From positions 2,328,869 through 2,392,868 of the forward strand of contig LSYV01000008.1 of assembly GCA_001584585.1 (NCBI GenBank): a DNA stretch of 64,000 nt. Reading direction: 5' to 3'. Position 1 is the stretch's first letter. Each line of letters opens with the position of its first letter. The notes beneath the pieces were generated by a model, which saw nothing but the letters and a program-made list of their open reading frames with translations, made no database searches and had not been told where the DNA came from. The position numbers and the translations under genes were made by a program. This document shows positions 33,338 to 45,739 of this stretch, piece after piece. This DNA comes from Gonium pectorale (taxonomy: Eukaryota > Chlorophyta > Chlorophyceae > Chlamydomonadales > Volvocaceae).

Positions 33338-34297
33338 CTTGCTGCGACGCCCTTGCTACGCTGGCTAGATCTACGACGTGTTCCCTTGCTCCATTGTTAC
33401 TAGTCCCAACAAAGCCTTTGTGAGGAGGCCGATAGCTGGAGACCTACAGAAACAGCTGCTTTCTGTAGCAAGTCAATACCAACGTAAAGCGAGGCCTTTG
33501 GGGTATCGCTTGAGCGCCCGAGAAGGGTGATTGGACGCCAGAAGGCAGAGCATATAACGCTGTGTCAAGAAGAAGGCATACGCGTGAGTTCCGTAATGAT
33601 CTTTTAAATGCAAGCGTTTGCGCAGCAACAAGACTTGGTTTGGCAGTGCGCACGCCCCGTTCGTGAATCGTGGCCAAAGCGGATCCCCGAGACCCTGTAA
33701 TAGCGGACTCATGTGCAGCACTAATGATCTGTCGCTTTGAATCTGTCCACTGAAGCGGGGTGCGTTTGCATGCTTGTGGAGAAAGGTTCCTATCCAGAAA
33801 GGGCACGCACTTGGTGCTTTGTGCTGACAAGCCGATGGAATATTTATTGTTGCATGCGGCACATCAGGGTACAAAAGCGACTCTGCAAGCTACGGGACCC
33901 CTGCACCCTGCATTAATGCGCAATTGCCAACCGGCGACATCGGCCTGCTAGATCATCATGTGCTTGAAGAATAGTGACTGTCCAGGTGTCCCGCCCGGCT
34001 AGGCTAGCATCCGGGCCGACACGCGTCTGTCGCTGGTCTGTTGCTGGAGTTGCAGATGCGCAGCGCTGATGCGGCGCCAGGTGGCGGGTGCTGAGGGCCG
34101 AAAGCGTCCGGAGGGTTCTGCACAAAAGGACGGGCAGGGGGCAAAGGACGGTTTGTACGAGCAACGTACCCTACTTAGCATCGCTCCTTTGCCGCCGCCG
34201 GGCCAGTGTCGCTCATACCCAGGTGCTGACATTCATACGTCGATGAACTGAAAGGACTCCGCTCCTGTCCCAGCTTAGGGGCACGCTCACGCGACAA
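33338..34297. promoter_or_regulatory. Divergent upstream region, ARM gene and RRM gene
   Basis: This 960-base gap separates the minus-strand ARM start at 33337 from the plus-strand RRM-protein start at 34298. It should contain both promoters and 5' UTRs. I saw no convincing exon; the open frame at 33473-33874 has no family similarity I recognise. No factor site could be assigned. Confidence 0.4.
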
Positions 34298-37200
34298 ATG
34301 GAGGCAGTCGATTCGCCCCACGGAAGCCGCCTCTTCATCGTCTGCGGCAAGAATGTGGAGGTGGGCTGAAAGTCACGGCGCTGGCGTCCGCTGTGGTGCG
34401 CGAGCCGCGTGACTCTTTGCGTCTTCTACCTGTAGGCAGAAACGCTGCAAGTGGCCTTCCGGCCCTTCGGCAATGTTCAGAACGTGAAGGTCATCCGTGA
34501 GAAAGGAGGTGGGTGCGGCGAGTTGGCCTGCTGGCTCTGTTGATGATCGTTTCTGAGCTCCCCCTTGCCCACGGCGGCTGCTTTGCTTGCCACAACCGCC
34601 CTTACCTGCGCCCTTTGCCCTACAGCTGCGCGATGTCGTCGTTGAGCCGACCCCCCGACACAGCATCGGCCGGTACTGATCATTGCCGCGTGTGCCCCTG
34701 GCCTCCTTCTGCAGTGGCGTATGTGAAGTATGACAAGGCCTCTTCCGCTGCTCTCGCAATGGAGAACCTCAACGGGGCGGTGCTGAACAACGGCCGGGGC
34801 CCGAAGCTCAAGGTGCTGCTGGCGGAGGCCCCGAACACGTCAAGGTGCGGTCGAGCCATTGGTGCTAGGGACGTAAGCCGAAACTGAAGCTGTCTGGAGG
34901 GGTTCGCGCGCGTCGGGGTCGCTGTCGAGCCTGCGAGCCTCGCCGCCGTCCGCGATTGCTCTTCGTCCTTTGCCGAGTCGACCTTTGCCTATCTGCTCAT
35001 TAGCCATGCGAGTGCTTTGCAAGTGGCCGTTTCGCTTACTTTCTTCTCTGCCCTTTGCTACTTGCGTTTCGCCCGCTTCCGGTTGCAGGGGCATGCACCC
35101 GCCCAGGCCTGCCGAGCAAGAGATCAGCTCCGACCCCGACAACATTCCGCCGCGGTCGCGCCTCTTCATTGTGGTGCCTAAGCAGGCTGATCCCTCTCAG
35201 ATCAACGTGAGAATGGGCGGGCGTCGGGCGACCGATGGTTAATCCTCGCGTGTTCGCGCGCCCTGGCTCACCCGAGGCTTTAATTTCCGTGCAGGACTCG
35301 ATGGCGGCCTATGATGGTCTGGAGTATTGCAAGACGGACCTCGTCGCGAGCAAGGGCGTCGTCTTCTGCAAGTTCACGAAGGCCTCGTCTGCCCTGCGCG
35401 CCCTGGAGGACGTCACTGGCCGTGGCACGGTGAGGGCCGCTTTTCGGCAACGCTGCGGGGGTCGGAGTGCACTTTCCCGCCTGCTTACCGTCGAAGCCCA
35501 TCCCCCTCCCACTGGCCCCCCGACCCCCTCCGACCCTCTGTCCTCTGTCTTGGCTGTCCGTTCAACCGTATCAACCCCTTCCATTACACCGCCTGTATGC
35601 AGGTCGGCCCGTACAAGGTCAAATGCATGTTGGCTGAGCCCAAGACCAAGCGGGGCCGCGGAGACGGGTCGCCGCAAGACATGTTCTCGCCCCTGCAGCA
35701 GGTATGAACAGGTGATGCTGACGTTTCACCCGGTAGACCCCAGCATGTCCGCTGCCAACGTTGATACCGCTATGTCCTTTCGTTGCAGTCACTTGTGCTG
35801 ATTTTGACGCTTTTGCTCTAAAGCACCCGCTCCTTGGCACCCACAGCAGGCCGCGAAGCTAGACTACGGCATGAACCACCACGGCCTGTCTGCCGATGCG
35901 ACCCACATGCCCCTGGAGCTGCCCATGGGGCATGGTGAGCTCAGCAATCCCTGTGAACACCTTTTCGAGCAGCCTGATGTTACGGGTGGTATCCCGCAGC
36001 ACTCCCACAGACATGCCACTGCCTGCGGCAACTGCACGGTACCAGCAATGCAGGCGCGCTATGCTTGGTCTGGCGGTTTAAGATGCCGGTATTTAATCAG
36101 GCTGCCATTTTACTCGTATTGGGTGTCGAGGGTAAAAATCTTCCTCTACATGTACCATAACAGCACACTTCGTCGTACACAATGCAAGCTTGTCATGCAA
36201 AGCTCTACAAACCCGTTCATGTCATGCCTGTCCTTTCCCGGCCTCAGTGTCCCGCCCCTCCCTGATCCTATGCTGTTTCCCCAACCACCGCCGCAGCCCT
36301 GTCCCCGTCGCCCATGGGCGTGACGGACTACACCATCTCGGGCCTTGGCGGCCTCGGCGGTCTGAGTGGCTTCAACCACCTGGGCGACGCGGCTAACCTG
36401 GCGGCGAACGCGATGCAGTCGCACTTGTCGGCGCAGGTCGGCAGGCGCAACGCCCGGGGACGTGGGGGTTGGACCGGTCCGTGCCCATCGGCACATACAC
36501 CGCCGTTGCAATACCAGCGGCACAGTACTTCATGGGTTGTATTCGGCCTGGCTCTTAGCTTCTGAGCATTGACCAGAACTCACTCGCCCCTCGTCACCAC
36601 TCGCCCCTTGTCGCCACTCGCCCCAAATCCTCGTCGGCCTCTGGTCCCTCGCGGTCCCTCGCCTAGCCGTACAACTCATGTCTCATCTTAGTTGCTGGAG
36701 CCGTCCCTGGCCCTGGCTTAAGTATGGTTCCGTTCCCGTGCCGCTTGGCTCCCTTTACCCTCGGTACCCCCCAGGTCGGAGCGCTGGGCTTTAACATGAG
36801 CTTGGGCAGCTTGCACACCAACAGCACGAGCGGTGAGAGGTGTAAAAGCTGAGCTAGGTGGGCCGTAGGGTAGCATACATCAGGAAACTTTGGACGGACA
36901 TGCAGGCAAGGTGCCCAAGCTAGGGACAGGGGCTTGTTGCTGGTGGCACCGACAAAAGTCGATGCGTGCTGTGACGTGCCATCTTGTGAGCTTTCATTGC
37001 CAGCTGTTCACTGTGCCCCTTGCCCCTTGGCCCGTACCTCAGTTACCCCGCACGACTCGCCCACGCTGAGCAAGCAGCGCTTGTTTGTGGTGGTGCACAA
37101 GGTGGGCGCCGGCTCTGGCTGGTTTGGCGCATGCCTGGGTTGTGGAGCGGAGCTGGCTAAGGAGCCGATGCTGGGCGCTGAAGCTGTTGGGGGCATTAGG

Positions 37201-38326
37201 ACGAGAGCAGGGCTGGGCTAGGCCAACGTGGACCTTGGCCAGTGCTTGTAGACTCTCAACTGTAGATATAGCCTTCAGAGGCTACCTCGATTCCTTACTC
37301 CATGCCAGGAAACCCGACTACTGGCTCATACACAAGTAAAAATTATGTGTTCCATGGCCTGGCCACTCCCCTGCGCATGCCCTTCTGCCTCGCAGAGCGT
37401 CACTCAGGACGTGCTGGCGCGCCTGTTCCGGAAGTTCAACGGCATGGAGTACTGTGACCTGAAGAAGGACCCGGCGACCGGCCGCTCCAAGGTACAGCGG
37501 GCGGCCATTGTACGGACCTGAATCGGCCCACTGTTGGTGGTCACCGCTGGGCTCCTGGGAGCACCAGATTCCTATGTAGACCTGCGGTCGTCATAGTTCG
37601 GCAGGACAAGTTCTAACCTTCGTTTATAAGTTTACTCACGTAGCGAGCAGTTAAGGGTAGTGAGGTCATACATCCAGGCTTGCTGCAGGCGCCCATTTGG
37701 TACGCCGCCTGGGAACTGTCTCCCATTCCAACCGACAGGGCTTCTGCTTCGTCAACTATTCGACCCCGGAGGCTGCGGCAGCGGCCATTCAGCAGCTCAA
37801 TGGCATCGAGTTCCCGCCGCACTCGAACCAGCGGCTGAAGGTCATGTACGCGGAGCAGCTGGGCGTGCGCTCGAACGCGCCGGGCTCGGCGTCGCACCAC
37901 TCCCACCACAGCGCGATGCACGCCGCCCATGCGGCGGCCGCCGTGCACGCCAGCGGCGGTGCCCGGAGCCCCATGGCCATGTCTCTGGCGAACAGCTCGC
38001 CCAGCCCCGTCCACACGCCGCTGTCTCCGGGCGTCAGCCTCACGCCCGATGTGGCGTCGGTGCAGGAGACTCTCGCCAACATGTCGATGCCGCGGGTGGC
38101 TTCGACTAACGGTGTGGAGGAGCTGGAGGCTGCGCGCCGCATGGCTTCGCCCATCTCGAGCGGTACGCCTACGAACGCGAGCGGCGTGGAGGGCATGGTA
38201 GAGGGCGTTGTGGCTGGAGTCGTAGAGGGTGTTGTGGAGGGGGTCGTGCTGGGCGTCACAGCTGAGATGGGCGGATCCCCGACCCTGGGGGGGTGCCTTG
38301 GCGCCGGTAACCTGCTGGTTATGTAG
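34298..38326 (+). CDS. Three-RRM RNA-binding protein, RBM45/DRB1-like
   Basis: Twelve exons: 34298-34360, 34436-34508, 34715-34844, 35089-35206, 35295-35429, 35603-35701, 35847-35934, 36297-36436, 36775-36832, 37043-37101, 37396-37491 and 37739-38326. They give 548 residues with all phases consistent. RRM1 spans roughly residues 9-88 (RNP2-like SRLFIVCGK, RNP1-like VAYVKYDKA, ending LKVLLAEAP). RRM2 begins SRLFIVVPK and includes GVVFCKFTKA and VKCMLAEPK. RRM3 begins KQRLFVVVHK and includes GFCFVNYST and LKVMYAEQLG. The RLFIV/xxAEP framing of each domain matches animal RBM45 by eye. RBM45 binds GA/C-rich RNA in the nucleus and joins m6A-writer and stress-granule complexes; whether that applies here is inference. 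Linkers are Gly/Ser/His-rich. A Val-Glu-Gly-Val repeat lies near the C-terminus. Confidence 0.88.
38185..38257 (+). repeat. Coding 12-15 bp repeat (Val-Glu-Gly-Val-Val units)
   Basis: Imperfect GAGGGCGTTGTG-like units encode (M/V)-V-E-G-V-V repeats in the C-terminal tail of the RRM protein. The pattern continues into GVVLGV. Confidence 0.75.
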
Positions 38327-41050
38327 AGCCCTAGCGCAGGACTGTCCTGACTAAACGCAAGGGTAGGCTGGTACACATCCACCCCCACCCCGGGAGCACC
38401 GTGCAAAGAACTGGAACAGCCTCTCAGCTTGCCCAGCTGGTAACCAGGCTCTGGAGGTCGTACCTAATTCAATGTCATGATGCAGCCTTCAGTGCGCTGC
38501 GACAGCGCGCTCGTAAATGGTGCCCGTGTAAGGATCTGCCATTGGCCAGGCAGTCAGCACCCGCTTGCAGCAAGACTGCCGTCACGCTGGCTCAGCTAGG
38601 GGCCCTGGCTATGAACGCCAGTGTTCGAGGTTGCTGTTCGTGCCTGTGCCTCGAACGACCTAGACCCGTTTCCTGTCGCGGGTGTGCGTGTTCGAAAGGC
38701 TGTGGGTTCTCTTAGTGGCTGTGGGGGCTTGTTATCGAGTAAACGCGCGTGCAGCGTACCACCTAGTGCGAGTGTGCCCTGGGGGGCCCTTAGGGAGCGG
38801 GCGTGCGTAGCACCTTCGTTGCCGGTAGGAGCTGCGGGCGACGGCCGGTTGCGTGCGACTCGGCTGTCGCTCGCCGCGTGGTAGCAGCGTGTCAGCGCGC
38901 TCGTCTTCCGTCAGCCGGCCCGTCTTGTCTTTCCGTCCCGTCCGTGTCTGTCGCTTGACATGCCCTAAAACCTAGGCTCCGGCGCATCTGCCCGCGGCTT
39001 CTTTTGCATCCTTATCTCTGCTGCTTTGCCGACGGCGTCTGCTGCTGATACCGTATTACTGCCGCAGTGGCTCGGGAGCTGATGTTCAACGTGGCGGCAT
39101 GAGAGACGAGTTTCCGAGTCTCGCGGTCCCCCGTTGTGCTGAGGTCGGCCCGCAGATAATCGTTACGACGATGAGTCGTCTGTGTGGCGGCCAGCGCGCA
39201 AAGCTGCGGATGGGGTTGGGGATCAGTACTTGAGCAGGGAGGACCTAGGTGAAGGGCACCGGTGAAAATGAGACCGGTGCCGCGTGAACAGATGGCATTA
39301 CGGGTTTCGCGTCGCGTCTGGGATTAGAGAAGAGCCGTGGATGGATGGTGTAGAGACGCTGTGAGGATCGGGGATGGAAACCACCCCAGGCCTCGGATTG
39401 TGCCTTCAGGCTAGTAGGGCAGATACCTGGACGCTCTGCAGCGCAGTTTGCAGGATCGTTAGGAAGGTACGTGCGCAGTTGCAGCGTGGTGAAGTTTCCC
39501 TTTGCCTGGATTGCTAATTGTGGGTCAGTCACTTGGTGGGCCCGTGCTGCCGACAGGCGGTGGCGCTCTGTCTTTGCAGGATGCATGCAGGCTCTTCCCA
39601 CCTCTCCATGTGGGGACTGTGAAGTATAGGGAGCAGCAGTGCGAAAGTAGTTTTGGTAGGATACCACAGCATGATTTCGTGTCGAGTGCGTGTGCGTGAA
39701 TCGTGGACGGCCGTTGCTTTGTAGTGTAGAATGACTCGCTCTTTAGGCATTAGATCAAGAACACCTGAGATGTGTTTGACTGGCTGCCTTAAAAATCTAA
39801 TTTAAACAAAAATACAGGGGAAGTGCGAGGCAGGAAGCACAGGCAGTTTGACACGTGGTTTTCAGGTCGGTGTCGTACTTTGACTGCGTGCTGTGATGAT
39901 GAGATGGCAGCCAACGAGTTGCACTCACACGGTAGCATCGGCGCGTTGCTTTCATGGTGACTCGGAGCCGGCATAATGGCCAGTGTCGTGGCTCAAGCGA
40001 CACGATTAAGGCTATATCGTTATAAACCTTCGGGTGGTCTGGAGAGGAGTGAGGAATGAACCGAAAGGCGAGGATGGGCGCTATGTGCAGAATACCCTCG
40101 GGTTGAGAGGTAAATGCTGTAAGCGTTAGCGGATGCTGGTTTCACTCATCTTCTTCGTCATGTCGGTGTTGGGACTGTGGCCCCATTATGGACCCATGGA
40201 TCATATATTGGTTGCGGTCAGCTCGTAAAACAGCAGCGAAGATGTTCCCATGTTGTACTCGCGCGATACAGCGTGGCAGGGTTGAGGGCATCGCACAGCA
40301 GCAGGGCCCCGGCGATGGTGGGCAGCGGCGGTGGGGGGCAGCACATGTCATGACAGGGAGTTGCTCCAGAATACCAGAACGAAACTGAGACAGGAGGGCC
40401 TGTCTGCTCAAATTGCCTCCCTTGCGCTGCTACGCCTTGCAGCGCCAAGCCGTCACCGTGGCCAACACCGGTTCTGCCTTCTGCACCTTCTGCTGAGTTG
40501 GTGCATGGCGTGTATGTGTGCTTCTCCCTGGAGCAATCAATTATTCCTCCCCAACCGCACACCTCAAAAGGCATATCCCTGTCCCTTTGGTGTGGTGAGG
40601 TGAGGTGGGTTGGGCATGACTGCCGTGTCAGTCTATACATAGTCCTAGACCCCGCCGCATGAGGTGTTCATGAACGTATATATAAGTGTCTGCAAGGAAT
40701 GGTCCACGCCGGACCGTAGCCGTCATAGCGGCGGGTGAGCCAACGACATTGCGCACAAAAGCGCCTTGAGACACGTCATGCACGCAAATCAGCATTACGA
40801 TACTTTGAAGTATTCTGCGCAAATATGTGGAAGAGCTGCATCCCGGAGCCGTACTGCCTTTCTCGAAGGCAGTCCTAGTGGACTCCCTGATGTTTGTACA
40901 CATTGAGACTCTCAACACCGGCCCTTGAACCATACGATAATACGAAGGTCATCTGGCGTTGCTGCCCTCTTTGCCAACCTCTTTTGCGGACACCTTAGAC
41001 ACACACTTAGTAGGACACAATAACGAGCACTTGTTCTGAAGTTCACCATT
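38327..41050. other. Long gene-poor region, probably 3' UTR plus intergenic
   Basis: This 2.7-kb stretch lies between the RRM protein stop and the aldo/keto-reductase-like start, both on the plus strand. TGTAA occurs at 38527-38531 and again at 40118-40122, so the 3' UTR could be 200 or 1800 bases. Its composition is less GC-rich than in the genes. No exon chain, structural RNA or transposon domain was recognised. Confidence 0.5.
38527..38531 (+). terminator. Possible TGTAA poly(A) signal of the RRM-protein gene
   Basis: This is the first TGTAA I noticed downstream of the stop codon at 38324-38326. A second copy at 40118-40122 is an alternative. Confidence 0.4.
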
Positions 41051-44000
41051 ATGGGAGAGCCGGCCGAGGAGCCTGTGGCGCTGGGACCGGACCCTGTCCT
41101 CTATGAGCTGTATGGCTCCGAACGCCCGCCCGTGGAGCTCTTACCAGGGGTACCACTATCACCCATCGTAAACGCGTGCTGGCTTCCGGGGGACGCTAAG
41201 GCAAGTCGTCCGCGTGCCGCGCCCTTTTTAAGCGCGCAGCCCACCGGGAGTTTCTCTAGACATTAATGTTAAGCGGTTGCTATTCAGGCTATGCTCGCTG
41301 AGAGCTGGATTCCTGTTCCACCGGAGGCGGATGACACGGGCGATGCGCCACCGCCACCGTCCTTCGACGCAGCAGCACCTGAGTACAACGTAGGTTCATG
41401 TCAGAGCACCCTCGACAACCCCCCTTCATCCCCTTACAAATGCGTCAAACTCATGGCATTTCCGGAGCACACCCCTGAGGCCTTCTGAGCTCAGCATCGC
41501 TGGAAGCGGGGGCTACGGGGTTGGAAGGCACTCTGTCATCCCGATTCGGAAGCGGGTAGCTTCCCGCCGTCTGTCAGAAGATTGAGTGAATCCCTGGCGC
41601 TCCTGCGCAGGGGATGAGACGGTATGGGTGCAGGGGTGATTTTTCCGCTATTTATGCGCACCCCGGGGCCCAAGGGTCGGAGCTGATCCCTTCCGTCAAC
41701 CAGTCATATGACCGAAAGAGAGCATTCGCCCATTACGCCATTAGTAATCACTTGGCTGCTCAGGGTACCATGCGCGCTTGATCATTCGCACGCGCCGCTT
41801 ATACATTTCGCTTGTGCACCAGCGGCCCGTCAGAAAGCTCGCCCCCGCCAACCTGTGCCATTCCTCCCCATCTCTTATAGGAGCTCGTACGGAGGCTTGC
41901 GCGCTGCACCCCGTTTATCAAATGGAATGAGCTCACTGTCCAAGTCCGCGAGCTCGAAACGGAGCTCACGGGCCTCAAGGGCTCAGAGGCCGAGGTGCGG
42001 CTGGGCGAGAGTGCCTCTGGAGCTCCCACACCTGCCTCCGCATGGCTGCAGGCTCGTCGCATGAGTCGCACATGTCATCGTCCTCCGGCGGCCCCGCGCT
42101 TACCCGTTCCCTCGGTTTCGGTTACGAACCTGTGCATGTCGCACGTGCAACATAGCTGCCTCCATTGACCATAGTTATCCCATTCACCCAACCAACCCTG
42201 TCAATGCCTTCGCTGCACTCACGTCGTCCGTTGAACGGCCCCATGCCGGCACCTGTGCGCTGCGGCTCCCCTCCCACAGGCTAAGGGCGCTGAGCTGGAG
42301 GTGCTGCGCGTGGCCCTGGCTGACGCGGAGGCTGCGGTAGCGGAGCTGAAGACGTCCTTCATGGAGGACCCTCTGGCGCTGGTGCCCTGGATGCAGGTGC
42401 GGGGCCCTGCATGCAGGGATCAAGAGGGGCGGGGGCGGGGGGGGGGGACGATCCATCCCGTCAAGAGGCGCATGGGGAGCTGAGGAACATGCACAGCAAT
42501 GAGGCAGTGCGGCCGCGCCGGGGCTGCATGCGGGCAGCCCGGCAACAGGCCTGCTGTGTGGCCTCTGTTGGTCCCCGTTGTTTGGCGCGACGGGCAGGCT
42601 GCAACCTGACTCGCCTGGTCTCAAATCCGCGGCATGCACTAGGCTGCTGCGGCGCTGGAGGCTGTCCAGGGACACCAAGCTGGGCCATGCGTCGCGCTCC
42701 TCCCCTGTCCGCTCCACTCTGCAGGCGCTCACGGACCTTGCCGACGGGGGCATGAGCACGTTTGATGTCAGCGGCGCCACCTGGCCCTACTGCGCGCTGC
42801 GGCAGCTGTTTGGGGAGATGCCGTCGGGGGCGCCGCCCGCGGGCTTTTTCGATGGAGTGGAGCGCGTGCTGGGCACGTTCAAGCGGAGGTGAGGGGCAGG
42901 GCGGGCCATAGGGGGGTTGATCCCGCGGCAGCTCTGCCCGCGGCCTTGGCAAGCGTAGGCGATGTCGGGAGCGGTATGCTGTGGTGGGCATGAGGCATCC
43001 ACACGATGCGGGTGGCCAGGGAGTTGCTGGAGTACCAGGCGAAGCGAAGCGCAGGATCCAGGAGGTCCCATGGTTATTGACGTGGGAAGGGGGCAGATTA
43101 CGACGGTTGGCTGGTTTCGCGGTTATTGCGGCGTGCCGCACGTTGCCGGGAGGCTTCTACAGTTGTGGGCGCCCGGGTCTGCGTCGCTGCGCTAACGACC
43201 ACCACAGCTGCTGCACCACTTTGCGTGTTGCCTCCTTGCACCTGAACCGCTGGCGCGGAAGGTTTCCTTCACACGGAGTGCTGCTGCTGGTTGCAGCAGC
43301 ATCTCGTACCGACTTCAGCTTTGTACGCCCCCCCTTGCATTCACAGGTACGAGCGTGAGCGCGGCCCCAACCGGGTGCAGCTGCTGCTCAAGCTGGCGCC
43401 CAACGTGTTCTCGGACGCCTGGGCGGTGGGCGGCGAGGCGGGTGCGGCGGCGGCGGTGGAGGCGTACGTCGAGCGCGCGCGCAACAACGTGTTCGGTCCC
43501 GACGGCGGCGTGACGCCAGAGGGCGTGCCGGAGCCGCTGGACCTGGTGCAGCTGGTGTGGTGGGACTTCCAGGTGCGGTGGGATGATGGGAGGGTGGGTG
43601 GGTTGTCTGATGGAGAGGAGGTTCGGGGGTAGCGTGCGGTTGTGTGAGAAGCGCTGCCAGGGAGCGGACCGCGAAGCGCGGTACGTGAGGTCGATTCATA
43701 GGGAGGAAGGGCCCCGGGGGCCGAGCTATGGGAGGACTAAGGGGTCTCCATCTCCCCGACCGGTCCGCTACCTCGTGCGACCACTCTCGCCCCGCAGAGC
43801 GCCGACCCGCTCCCCGTGCTCAAGGCGCTGCAGCGGATAGCTACCGACCAAGTCGAGGTGCGCACGGGGAGCGATCAGATGTCTAGGTCCTCCGCTGATA
43901 GGGCTGCGGGACAAGTCTTCCTGTTGCACGCGCAGCGTCGCGGACGTGTTCCGTTTGCGGGCCCATTTAGAGTGCGCGGCGACGCTGGGAGTCCCCGAAG

Positions 44001-45739
44001 CTGTTGCGGACCCGGATGTACTGGACGCGCATGGAGGGGCCCAGCCTCCCTTCTGGCATGCTCCTCATGTGCGGGACTGAACCCTGTCATTTGCTGCGTC
44101 GCGGTTTCCTCACTGGCCTTCTCCTTTCGTGACTGACCCGCACGGTTGTGTCAGGTGAACGAGGAGACGGACGAGGTGGCGATCACGGAGCCCCGCAAGA
44201 TCCGCGGCATCGGGCTGGTGGACTTCCCCGCGGAGCAGCTCAAGGCGGTCATCCAGGCGGGAGTGCCCATAACCTGCGTGCAGGCACGTGCGGGGGGAGG
44301 CGGGCATGGGCGCGGTCGTGGGCAGGCGGCGCGATGCGGGAATGCCCAGGCGGGCGCAGGCCGGCGGACGCGGACGTTGGGCAGGCGGGCGGGCAGACGC
44401 GGATGTGGGCTTGGGCTTGGGTATGGGCATCCGGGGGACAAGCGGGGCCTTTAGCCGGCATCACTGGTCTGCCCTCGGCTGACCGCCTGTCTCTATGTCC
44501 CCGCCCTGGCAGGGGCAGCACACCAGAACAGCGGACCTTTTCCGTGGCCTTCCTGTGCTCAATCCTGGGTTTTGGCCTTGACAGCCCGGCTTCGCTGATT
44601 TGCTCCGCCATCTGCGCTCCCGCCCCCGCAGGTGGAGCACAGCGTGCTGGTACGGAGCGCGGCGCCCGTGCTGGCGCTGTGCGCGCGGTACGGCATCAAG
44701 GTGCTTGCACGCGGCGGCACGCTGGGTGGGCTGCTTTCCGACAAGTACCTGGGGGCGCCGCCGCCGGACCCAGTCAAGGGTGCGTGGATCGCAAGACGGG
44801 GGAGACGGGAGACTGCCGGTGGGGACGGCATACGGACGGACGAAATCGGGCTTGACGAATCGGGTGGGCTAAGGATCCAAGTGCCCTGGGTACGGGCGTC
44901 AGCGAACATACATATTCAGCCTACCTCCGACAGCGTACAGACGAAAACCGGTTTCTATTACGGCACGTAGCCGCTTAGTATGCCCGCACAAGACGGACGT
45001 ATGCGCGCATCAGCCATCACCCGACACTGACCTTCCCAATGTCCCGTTATATCACCCAGGCGACCCCGACCTGGACTCGGTGCCCGCCTGCTTGGACATG
45101 GTCAACAACATTGGCGGCTGGAGCAAGCTGCAGGTGCGGAGGGGCCGTCGCGGGCGCCGCTTCCCCTGGTCACTGTGCTTCACCAGTTCCCACCCGGGAC
45201 AGCATAGCGCCTACACGGCGCTGCAACTGCACATTATCTCAGCCCAGTTTCCTGTTTGGGTGCACCACGTCCGCGTGGAGTTCGGTGTCGTAAGTATGTG
45301 TCCTTAACCCGGTGCAGGGTGCCCTGGCCGTGGTCAAGGCCATTGCGGACAAACACGGCGTCAAGCCGGAGACGGTGGCGCTCCGCTGGCAGATCGACTC
45401 GGGCTGCTTCCCGCTGGTGGCCACGCGCTGGGGGCGCCGCGTGTGGCGGCAGTTTGGGTACGAGGGCTGGGGCAGCCCCGAGCAGAACGGCGGCCGGCCC
45501 GGCGTGGACGCGGCACTATTCCAGGTGAGGGCGAGGGAATGGCTGGATCGCGCGGTGGCCAGGGTGGCGAATGCTTTGGGTTGAGCGTGTTGAAGTCCCC
45601 GGCAAGCTTATTACGCCACTTTTTAACGCCCATGTTTCGCTCACCCGCAACTGTGTTCGTACTCTTTCAGGTAGAGTCGTTCCTGGACGTGGAGGATGTA
45701 CGGAAACTGGAGGCGCTCGCGGCCGTTCACGCGTCGTAA
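41051..45739 (+). CDS. Aldo/keto-reductase-fold protein with coiled-coil N-terminus, probable pseudoenzyme
   Basis: Twelve exons: 41051-41200, 41288-41389, 41881-41994, 42280-42396, 42725-42888, 43347-43572, 43798-43857, 44155-44283, 44632-44779, 45060-45133, 45318-45524 and 45671-45739. They give 519 residues. The introns after 41200 and 44283 start with GC (AAG|GCAAGT and CAG|GCACGT), and phase requires both. Residues 85-150 look coiled-coil (VRELETELTGLKGSEAE). The barrel half includes RKIRGIGLVDFPAEQLK, a segment with PITCVQVEHSVLVRS, and GIKVLARGGTLGGLLSDKY, all typical of aldo/keto reductases. In the expected tetrad, Asp (FDVS) and Lys (LLLKLAP) seem kept. The Tyr position reads GATWP, and the His in the Q-x-H-W-W-D motif is Val (LVQLVWWDF). 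NADPH-dependent reduction is therefore doubtful; a structural or binding role is inference. Confidence 0.87.
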
